Below are positions 6,209 to 12,037 of a DNA stretch of 12,037 bases, piece after piece. The stretch is from Acidobacteriaceae bacterium. Its GTDB lineage: Bacteria > Acidobacteriota > Terriglobia > Terriglobales > Acidobacteriaceae. The translations under genes and the position numbers were made by a program. The stretch lies in the NCBI GenBank assembly GCA_003151875.1, contig PLYW01000267.1:1-12037 (forward strand), given 5' to 3'. The notes beneath the pieces are model-generated. The model made no database searches, was not told the origin of the DNA, and saw only the letters and a list, made by a program, of their open reading frames with translations. Within the stretch, counting starts at the first letter, position 1; each line of letters begins with the position of its first letter.

Positions 6209-6487
6209 GCAAAATCGAGCAGTGCAGGCGCATACAAGAGCCTACCGGCGCAGCTGGTTCGTCTGCTTGTCAGCACTTGGCACTTCATGACCTTGGGAAA
6301 AACGGAAAAATCTGCCATGGTAACAGGCGGGAAAATCGGGCGACAAACCGTTGAGGGGGTTATACGCATTGAGGGGATTTTGCTACAGCACCATTCTTGG
6401 TGCACTCTGCGAGAGCGGTGTTGCGTGTTGAAACACGTTGTCGCTAATTGGCGGTGGAGTGCGCAAGTTCTTAGGTGTGCGGTGCGC

Positions 6488-6553
6488 GGGTGGGGAACGC
6501 GGGCGCTGAGCGGCAAGCGCGGGGCGGCGCAGGGGTGTGCGGGCGGGGCAGGG
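6488..6553 (+). other. G-tract block with quadruplex potential
   Basis: At 6532-6553 four G-runs of 3-4 with loops TGTGC, C and CA fit the canonical G3+N1-7 pattern. Further runs occur at 6488-6490, 6492-6495, 6501-6503 and 6521-6524. The block lies upstream of the promoter region of the repeat-protein gene. Confidence 0.45.
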
Positions 6554-6580
6554 CGGTGTTGATGATTACTTTTGCCCCAT

Positions 6581-6644
6581 GGTCAGTTTTGACCGGACAC
6601 GTTCTCGCGTATGCCCATATAGTTTGCAGTGAAGTGGTTACCAC
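6581..6644 (+). promoter_or_regulatory. Candidate promoter and operator dyads of the repeat-protein gene
   Basis: TATAGT (6618-6623) matches the -10 consensus at five of six positions; CGGACA (6594-6599) is a four-of-six -35 at 18-bp spacing. A dyad GGTCA-GTTT-TGACC (6581-6594) abuts the -35, and GTGGT-T-ACCAC (6634-6644) lies near the predicted start site. Dyads on both sides suggest regulated transcription, leaving a leader of about 100 nt. Predicted from pattern only. Confidence 0.35.
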
Positions 6645-6727
6645 CTTCTCTTCTTTCAGGTTCCCTGAACTAAGTCAGTCCATCTGAAGTTTCCTTTCTT
6701 AGTAACCCCGACCTAAAGGATGTGGCC

Positions 6728-7153
6728 ATGTTTGCACGCGGTATTTCGGTTCATCTGAAAATTCGGAAACAAAACGGCCTGAGGAAACTGATTGTTGGTG
6801 GCATGATGCTGGGCCTGCTGACGGGCGTGTGCTTTGCACAGCGCGCAACTCCGAGTGCGAGACCCGCTCCTAACGCGAGCCCGATGCCCAGCGCGAGTCC
6901 GGTAGCTCCCAGTGCTAGTCCGATGCCTAGCGCGAGCCCGGTAACTCCAAGCGCAAACCCGGTGACTCCTAACGTGAACACGGTAGATCCCAACGTGAAC
7001 ACAGGTCCTGACATGAATCCAGTGGATCCTAACGCGAACCCGGTAACCCCCAGCGCGAACCCGGTGGGTCCCAGGGACACGACCCAGAAGCCGCCCATTC
7101 CTCCCAATACGACAGTCACTCCTGACGCGGCTCCTCCCAGCCCGCAACACTAA
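6728..7153 (+). CDS. Secreted Pro/Ser/Asn-rich tandem-repeat protein
   Basis: This 141-residue protein has a basic N-region, a hydrophobic core (LIVGGMMLGLLTG) and a likely signal peptidase I site after CFA (residue 37). The cysteine is not in a proper lipobox. The mature part is almost entirely 6-7-residue repeats of the type PSASPV / PNANPV / xPSANPV (about ten units), changing from Ser-rich to Asn-rich along the chain, then a Pro/Thr-rich tail. Such chains are disordered, extended spacers or surface-exposed low-complexity proteins; no enzyme domain is present. The start at ATG 6728 is fixed by AAAGGA (6715-6720) seven bases upstream; the in-frame GTG at 6722 would sit too close to it. It is a single-gene unit ending at the terminator at 7191-7218. 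Function unknown. Confidence 0.75.
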   Translation: MFARGISVHLKIRKQNGLRKLIVGGMMLGLLTGVCFAQRATPSARPAPNASPMPSASPVAPSASPMPSASPVTPSANPVTPNVNTVDPNVNTGPDMNPVDPNANPVTPSANPVGPRDTTQKPPIPPNTTVTPDAAPPSPQH

Positions 7154-7190
7154 GAAGTGACCACTCGCACATTGCCGCAAAATAACGGAG

Positions 7191-7218
7191 GGCGGAGCCA
7201 ACCAGCTCCGCCTTTCTT
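7191..7218 (+). terminator. Intrinsic terminator of the repeat-protein gene
   Basis: GGCGGAGC (7191-7198) and GCTCCGCC (7205-7212) form a perfect 8-bp stem with a 6-nt loop, followed by TTTCTT. It lies 38 bp after the stop codon on the same strand. Confidence 0.8.
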
Positions 7219-7345
7219 GTTCTTGGCCCGCGCAGGCGCGTGGGCTGCTCGTTTCCTGGCTAGCGGGCGCGGGCGGAACCGGGAGCGCGGCGCGCGTGCG
7301 TGCAACCGGAGGGCGCACTGATCTGCCAGCGTGCTCCTCAAAGAC

Positions 7346-7377
7346 GTATTGACTCCGACAAAACCACAGTCAATACT
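7346..7377 (+). promoter_or_regulatory. Perfect dyad overlapping a promoter-like sequence
   Basis: GTATTGACT (7346-7354) and AGTCAATAC (7368-7376) are perfect inverted repeats separated by 13 bp. The left arm holds TTGACT (7349-7354, five of six to -35) and, at 17-bp spacing, AATACT (7372-7377, four of six to -10). The symmetry makes a similar promoter-like arrangement on the minus strand. A repressor site covering a promoter is the simplest reading. Confidence 0.4.
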
Positions 7378-7383
7378 GTTTGG

Positions 7384-7474
7384 AGCCTGTGTCACATGCG
7401 CCACTTTTTCTGGCTGTGAGTTCAGGTGGGACAGGGCCGCTCGCTCAGGGGGAGAGGGAGCGGTCCTTCTTTTT
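7384..7474 (+). ncRNA. Candidate small RNA
   Basis: The promoter-like dyad at 7346-7377 predicts a start near 7384, and a strong intrinsic terminator ends near 7474, giving a transcript of about 90 nt. No reading frame with a ribosome-binding site lies inside. The preceding gene already has its own terminator at 7191-7218, so the second one needs another transcript to act on. Inference from the promoter-terminator pair; no known RNA family is recognised. Confidence 0.3.
7434..7474 (+). terminator. Intrinsic terminator, 13-bp stem
   Basis: GGGCCGCTCGCTC (7434-7446) and GAGGGAGCGGTCC (7454-7466) pair at 11 of 13 positions plus one wobble, with a 7-nt purine loop, followed by TTCTTTTT. A typical intrinsic terminator on the plus strand, 281 bp after the last plus-strand stop codon. 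Confidence 0.6.
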
Positions 7475-7500
7475 GGCCGGGGGGCGCGCGGCGTGAGCGC

Positions 7501-7554
7501 GGGGGTGGGGTGAGCGGGAGAGCGGGGCTGGGTTGTGAGGGCCTGGGCGCTGGG
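7501..7554 (+). other. Eight-run G-quadruplex motif
   Basis: Eight runs of three or more G (7501-7505, 7507-7510, 7516-7518, 7524-7527, 7530-7532, 7539-7541, 7545-7547, 7552-7554) are separated by loops of 1-6 nt, enough for two adjacent quadruplexes on the plus strand. It lies in the convergent gap between the repeat-protein gene and the large accessory gene. The remaining bases up to 7761 show no supported gene. Confidence 0.5.
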
Positions 7555-7761
7555 ATGTCTGTGGGAAACTGCATTTGCGGCAATCGCTGTGCTCAGAGTG
7601 ATGGATAAACAGAAGGCAGACGCATTTGACCGGGAGTCGCGCGCAAAGCTGACGGTGGTACCGTCCACAATTTAGAGAAATCGCTGAGGACGCGATAATA
7701 TGGCAGCCCGACCCGGCTTGCCTCGTGCGAGCGCTTCGGAGAACCTAGCGCATTCTGCAAC

Positions 7762-10700
7762 TCAAAGTATCATTGCAAGGTGATCTGCAGAAACAATTTT
7801 CACCGGAAAATCGGTAACATACTGCATGGGTACAAGTTTGCTGGTTATGAGTAAGGACTGAGTCTCACTCGGGAGTTGCCCGACGACACGTGCGATGCTG
7901 TTCGGATTTGTTTTGACCCAATTCACACGCCTCAAATGCTTCGACAGATCATCGCCTTTATTTCCTCGAAACCGCGACAGTTGTTCCGATACCTCAGTAA
8001 TCGTTCTTGCGAATAGCAGCTCTTTACATTCGCACAAATAAACCTCACTGTTCTTCCACGCGAACACATCAATATCTCCTGATGCGAGATCCACGGGAGC
8101 TCCCAATTCGGTCATCGCAACCTCGGTCCGGACCTTCCAGCCGGAATCTTCAAACATTTTTGCCACCGCCTTATTAAAGGCTAGTCCTCGGCGAGCGTTT
8201 TCTCGGCCAACGTACTCCTTCATCGCACGAGAGTCGAAGTACTCTGTCTCAAATGCACCCGTAAAGCACTCCATAACAACATGGCGGAAGCTATCTTCGC
8301 AGAATCCAGGCGCGTAAATGAAGTCGGACTCGGTGATTGCGACGATCGGTCTGGTCATAAGTGATAGGCGGCGACGATAGCGCCAAGGCCACCAATCTTT
8401 TCCCCTGAAAGGAGCAGCTACCTTTTCCCAGTCGGGCCGGGACAGCAAAACGAAGTTCTTAAATAAGCCTTCGATTTCGTTGCTAGTAAAGCTATTTCGC
8501 GCGAGTAACCCTTCAAACGCCTTCCTGCTTCGTTCGATAACCGTACTTTTCGCTGCGATGACGTCTTCCATCAAGACAGTACCCACTTCTGCTAACCGAG
8601 CGGGCGACAATCCAAATTCTTGACGAAAAGCCTTTAAGAAAGCCTCCCCAAACACCTCTTCCTCGTGTCTGGTGCCGCGCTTCGAACTCTCGAAATACTC
8701 CTCATAGCTGGAAATATCGCGCAAATGGTCCTGCTCAAAACGACTCGTCAAATATGGTTGCATCACTTCCATCAAGTCGTTTTCTAGGCGGAAATCACCC
8801 GCCAAGGAGGTTCGAATCGAGGAGGTCACAGCATCACTTCGAACAGCATCTGATTGGGCTGCAGTTGCGATCAAAAGCAATATCTGACCCCCAAGATAAT
8901 CGATATCACCCTGAGAAACATCCTTACCTCCTGACGCTGGGCACGCGCAGACTGCCATCTCCACCATAATTCTGTGAGTTATCTGCGTTCTATCACGGCG
9001 CTCCTTTGCTAATCGCGACGCTGAAAGAACGTCCTCGCGGTCCGCATGCAGGGCAGTGACTGCGCGACCCGTCCGCCGCCAGTCATCATGATCGGCCAGA
9101 ATTCGCTCATTATTGAGCAGGCAACGTCGGATCAGAGCTCTTCGGTCAATCAGTTTCAGCCTCTCCTTGCACCGAACCCAGAACGCATCCACGATGCGGT
9201 TCAGTGCAGCATTGCACTCCGCCTTATCCGTCAAGATAGTGGGTACAGCCAAGCCGGATTCGTTCGATATACCTACAGAAGCAAAGTGTATATCCACATT
9301 TTCCAACAACGTTGCCTGAACAGAATCAAACTCCCGCAGAAAATCTCTAGTACCCTTTGTCTCAAAGGCATGCATGAAGCGCTGCTCATCCCGAAGTGCT
9401 AGCTCAGTCACGATGGCGGAAACGCGTTGGTCAGGCTCGCCGACGCCAACCAAGAACACAACGCCTTCTACCAGCGCTCGTACCAGTAACCGTTCGGCTT
9501 TATTCTGCGGATCATGTCCCATGCCGACAAATGCTAGGGGAACATGTATAGAGATCTTGCCTTGCCGAACCGCAATTGGAAAATGATCGACTGGCGCAAT
9601 CCCCTTTATCGCTTGTGATCGCCAGTCTTCGTAATTTGCAATCGCAGAGAGATCGAGATCAATAATGATATTGCCACTAGTGAGTTCTGGAAGCATTCGA
9701 TCAAGCGTAGGAGCAATGCGCTCAAGCCAGTTGAGAGTTACTTCCCAGATTTTGTAAATATACGGGCGCTGCGACACTGCTTCTGATGCAGTGCGACAAT
9801 CAACCCACCAAGCCCTTTCGGAGGATTCGATGACTCCCTCAAGGATGCCTTGTTCAGCTTGATCGAGAGAAGCATATATTTGTCTATACGCGTCTTCTTT
9901 GAAATAGGTTCGTTGTGCCATGCGGCGGACGAGTAACCATCTCTGGCGGTCCGGGCGATAAACTGAATGTTCGTCAATACGCTCGCGTGCATCGCGCCGG
10001 AGACCAAAAATGTAGCCGCATCCAACCACAATATTCGCGTGCGGGCTAGTGATTACTTCAGAAGGAACTAAGTGGTAATTATCATGCACCCACATCGCGT
10101 AGAGATTGGCATCGCTGGGCGTTGTAAACTCAATTCCTCTCTGTTGCAGGACTGACCGCTGCATCGAAAGCTTCCAAAGAATCGCTTGCCAGTTGGGTTC
10201 GAGCCACATCAACCTACTGAAGTCCGTTGAGGCCCAATTCTGTAGGAACCAACCCTCTGGAAGGAACTTTGGAGCTGCGATTTGGTAAGTTCGCCCAATT
10301 CCAGCCATTACGACGATTGTGAGCCCTCCGGTATAGCGTGACCGGCTGGCCAACGCTGCAGCGCTCAGCTCAATGTGACGCGCAATTGTCTCCGCAGCGC
10401 CCGGGCGCCATGGAGCCTCTATTCCGTCGTTACACGCTGAATCGAGTTCATCGTGGAGCATGATGACGTGCATGTATTTGTCGCTGTCAACCTGGAACGC
10501 TGTTTCACTTAATAGCTGTCGTGGCACGTTCTGGAGCTGCGCCAACACATGCAGCTCACTAGTCCCTCTGCTAACACCGCGAGTAGCTTCTTTGAAGACA
10601 CTCCTCAACTGGTGCTTTCGAAGAGCGTTGCCGAAGGCGGAGACATACCCTATCTGTTGGAGCTTATCCAAAATAAACGCAACGATTGCCATGGGTGCAG

Positions 10701-11562
10701 ACGTGGGAAACACGAGTACAAACGAGCCGTCGTCCAGTCGAAGGATCGGTTTAAACTTGAGCCGTACGATTGTGGCTTGCCGGGCATCATCTCTGAGTCC
10801 CTTCAATGTAAGGACAAATGGCTCAAGATCGTCCGGGAGAATACCTAGTTGGGCAATAGTCCTATCGTCAAACTTAGACGAGCTACAGAGTTGCCACAAC
10901 CCTTCGTCATCTGATGGAATCGTCACATCCACAGCGTCGATGTCGCCCGCAGTGTGCCTGGTATAACCACAGCGCCGGGCTACCTCGTCGGATAGGATCA
11001 ACAATGCCCGAATAGCGTTTCGTGTCGGAGCTAGGCTTTCGGGCCCGGTATCCAGGGCATCTAGTACGTCTTGCAGATACTGGTCTGGAGTACTCCACTC
11101 ACCGTTAAAAACCAGGTAGTTCCCATGTGGAGTGCGGACATGGCCCATGGCAAAGTCCTCAGGCGGATCCTCGAATCTACGGACTATTGAGTTAGATATT
11201 TCGCCGTTGAGCCAACGGTGGAAGTCCTTGGTTGTAGGGCCATGGGCACCGACACAATGGAGCGCCGCAAGGTAGATCAAGACATCAATGCGGAAAATAA
11301 GACTATGGTTACTTGAGATCAGGGCAAGGCCGCAAGCTCCAGTTATTACCTGAATGGGATCGAATACGCGAAGCTCCTGAATGAGTCCACGCAGGCTTGT
11401 AGAGAGGCTTTCAATGGTTGTGTCTTGGTCTAGTTCAAGTTCTTCCAGAAGAGCTCTTAACTCTGTGCTCGGCTCGGCCACGCGAGCTGGATCGCCGTGG
11501 CACTTCTTCCATTTCTTCCCTGATCCGCAGGGACACGGTTCATTGCGCCCAACCAAAGACAT
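7762..11562 (-). CDS. Large SEC-C and PD-(D/E)XK nuclease-like protein
   Basis: This is a 1266-residue protein of a type I do not recognise as a whole. The N-terminus MSLVGRNEPCPCGSGKKWKK carries a SEC-C zinc motif, C10-x-C12-x8-C21-H22, as at the end of SecA and in many unrelated proteins. Residues about 25-1120 show no motif I can name; the composition is that of soluble mixed alpha/beta sequence without membrane segments. The C-terminal 145 residues resemble a PD-(D/E)XK (Mrr/restriction-endonuclease-like) fold: a helix (LAFNKAVAKMFEDSGW), then GDIDVFAW with D1165, VYLCECK with E1178 and K1180, then a helix containing EQLSRFRGN. Metal-dependent DNA or RNA cleavage is therefore likely but inferred. 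The start at 11562 is supported by GAGGA four bases upstream and by the usual position of SEC-C at the very N-terminus; the frame stays open to 11679. GC content is about 50%, below its neighbours. Single-gene defence is one possibility. Confidence 0.85.
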   Translation of the reverse strand: MSLVGRNEPCPCGSGKKWKKCHGDPARVAEPSTELRALLEELELDQDTTIESLSTSLRGLIQELRVFDPIQVITGACGLALISSNHSLIFRIDVLIYLAALHCVGAHGPTTKDFHRWLNGEISNSIVRRFEDPPEDFAMGHVRTPHGNYLVFNGEWSTPDQYLQDVLDALDTGPESLAPTRNAIRALLILSDEVARRCGYTRHTAGDIDAVDVTIPSDDEGLWQLCSSSKFDDRTIAQLGILPDDLEPFVLTLKGLRDDARQATIVRLKFKPILRLDDGSFVLVFPTSAPMAIVAFILDKLQQIGYVSAFGNALRKHQLRSVFKEATRGVSRGTSELHVLAQLQNVPRQLLSETAFQVDSDKYMHVIMLHDELDSACNDGIEAPWRPGAAETIARHIELSAAALASRSRYTGGLTIVVMAGIGRTYQIAAPKFLPEGWFLQNWASTDFSRLMWLEPNWQAILWKLSMQRSVLQQRGIEFTTPSDANLYAMWVHDNYHLVPSEVITSPHANIVVGCGYIFGLRRDARERIDEHSVYRPDRQRWLLVRRMAQRTYFKEDAYRQIYASLDQAEQGILEGVIESSERAWWVDCRTASEAVSQRPYIYKIWEVTLNWLERIAPTLDRMLPELTSGNIIIDLDLSAIANYEDWRSQAIKGIAPVDHFPIAVRQGKISIHVPLAFVGMGHDPQNKAERLLVRALVEGVVFLVGVGEPDQRVSAIVTELALRDEQRFMHAFETKGTRDFLREFDSVQATLLENVDIHFASVGISNESGLAVPTILTDKAECNAALNRIVDAFWVRCKERLKLIDRRALIRRCLLNNERILADHDDWRRTGRAVTALHADREDVLSASRLAKERRDRTQITHRIMVEMAVCACPASGGKDVSQGDIDYLGGQILLLIATAAQSDAVRSDAVTSSIRTSLAGDFRLENDLMEVMQPYLTSRFEQDHLRDISSYEEYFESSKRGTRHEEEVFGEAFLKAFRQEFGLSPARLAEVGTVLMEDVIAAKSTVIERSRKAFEGLLARNSFTSNEIEGLFKNFVLLSRPDWEKVAAPFRGKDWWPWRYRRRLSLMTRPIVAITESDFIYAPGFCEDSFRHVVMECFTGAFETEYFDSRAMKEYVGRENARRGLAFNKAVAKMFEDSGWKVRTEVAMTELGAPVDLASGDIDVFAWKNSEVYLCECKELLFARTITEVSEQLSRFRGNKGDDLSKHLRRVNWVKTNPNSIARVVGQLPSETQSLLITSKLVPMQYVTDFPVKIVSADHLAMIL

Positions 11563-11653
11563 ACAATCCTCGTCCAAGAAGAATAACCATTTCCAGGCAT
11601 TCTCGCTGAGCCTCGTCCTCAAACTCAGGTTCCGTGGGTCACGGTTCCCGACT

Positions 11654-12037
11654 CTAAACCGCTCCGTGCGAGTTGGCACCTGATAAAAGCGCTAGTGCCT
11701 GCCAGTGCCGGGGATGCGAGCGGCGTTTACCCGAGCGGATGCGACTCGCGCAACAACGAGATACGCCAAGCCGCGATGCAATGGCAGAATTCGATACAGA
11801 GGCGAGTGCAGGCTGGATTTTCTCTAGGTAGAAATGTTCTGTCAGCCAATCTGGCTGACTCGACGGTGACCAGGCGGCTGCCGCCTTGCGGTGCCGCCGC
11901 TGCGTATCCGACTGTGTGCCTCGCCACAATCCAAAACGCACCAGGAGCAGTGCATACTCAAGAGTTCCCTGACATCAGGATCTAACTTTTCTGTGGCGTT
12001 GAATGGCCAGACGCGCGGGACTTATTCGTGACAGTCT
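11654..12037 (-). pseudogene. Helix-turn-helix protein fragment with in-frame stop
   Basis: The minus frame from 11941 (GTG) to 11654 encodes 95 residues with RRHRKAAAAW, DWLTEHFYLEKIQPAL and a helix-turn-helix SAIASRLGVSRCCASRIRSG, followed by HPRHWQALALL. From memory, a DWLTE..Y...IQP..-HTH-RRPHPRHWQ.L block is the C-terminal end of longer proteins in many bacteria. Here the same frame continues upstream (RLSRISPARLAIQRHRK) to the window edge but is broken by a TGA at 11975-11977. No ribosome-binding site precedes the GTG. I read it as the remnant of a larger DNA-binding gene whose 5' part lies beyond the window; a short functional regulator starting at 11941 is the alternative. It sits 91 bp upstream of the large SEC-C gene on the same strand. 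Confidence 0.5.

Larger units (their letters stand above)
6123..6580. other. Non-coding region between murJ and the repeat-protein gene
   Basis: I find no credible gene in this stretch of about 460 bp; open frames on both strands give low-complexity, unconserved translations without ribosome-binding sites. It holds a perfect 9-bp hairpin (6185-6208), a short hairpin around GCACCA/TGGTGC near 6390, a near-perfect palindrome CGTGTTGAAACACG near 6426, and a G-tract block (6488-6553). Confidence 0.5.

Noticed and set aside
6181..6516. 111-codon minus frame in the murJ upstream region
   Set aside because: Cys/Arg/Thr-rich, unconserved-looking translation, begins inside a G-tract block, no ribosome-binding site.
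7601..7675. 24-codon frame MDKQKADAFDRESRAKLTVV
   Set aside because: Hydrophilic and gene-like in composition, but there is no ribosome-binding site and it is too short to support.
7762..11562. Large protein as a SecA homologue
   Set aside because: Only the short C-x-C-x8-CH motif is shared; no DEAD-type motor motifs of SecA are visible.
11563..11679. 39-codon upstream extension of the large SEC-C protein
   Set aside because: SEC-C normally begins within the first few residues, and GAGGA stands directly before ATG 11562; the extension has no start signal.

Overview
The window looks like a chromosomal segment of a soil-type Acidobacteriota genome. This is inferred from protein style: a secreted 'ALGGDTYLNV' protein, a short bactofilin starting MWKP, a tiny protein ending in a CLDCG motif, and a GC content in the low 60s percent (judged by eye) over the left part. 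No rRNA or tRNA gene and no CRISPR array is visible.

Left half (1-6007), housekeeping. On the minus strand a secreted protein runs off the left edge (1-218). It lies downstream of a complete RNase R gene (rnr, 380-3031). Divergent from rnr is a bactofilin gene (3408-3938, +), then a 69-residue possible zinc-binding protein (4106-4315, +). These converge on a minus-strand murJ, the lipid II flippase gene (4337-6007). Together they suggest cell-envelope and RNA-turnover functions. rnr carries extra in-frame segments, two of which contain strong DNA palindromes; a similarly built palindrome lies just before the bactofilin gene. The stop codons of murJ and the small gene lie in one tandem heptamer hairpin.

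Middle (6008-7761), mostly non-coding. The murJ upstream region holds three direct repeats at 21-22 bp spacing, a good operator candidate. A secreted Pro/Ser/Asn-rich repeat protein (6728-7153, +) has its own candidate promoter and terminator and is bracketed by G-tract blocks with quadruplex potential. Downstream lie a perfect 9-bp dyad that overlaps a promoter-like sequence and a second intrinsic terminator; together they outline a possible small RNA of about 90 nt.

Right part (7762-12037), accessory. One very large minus-strand gene (7762-11562, 1266 codons) has lower GC than its neighbours. It encodes an N-terminal SEC-C zinc motif, about 1,100 residues that I do not recognise, and a C-terminal PD-(D/E)XK-type nuclease signature. 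It is the best candidate here for an undescribed system, possibly single-gene defence or DNA processing, but that role is inference. Just upstream is a helix-turn-helix fragment with an in-frame stop, probably the decayed end of a larger gene, which fits an island of acquired DNA.
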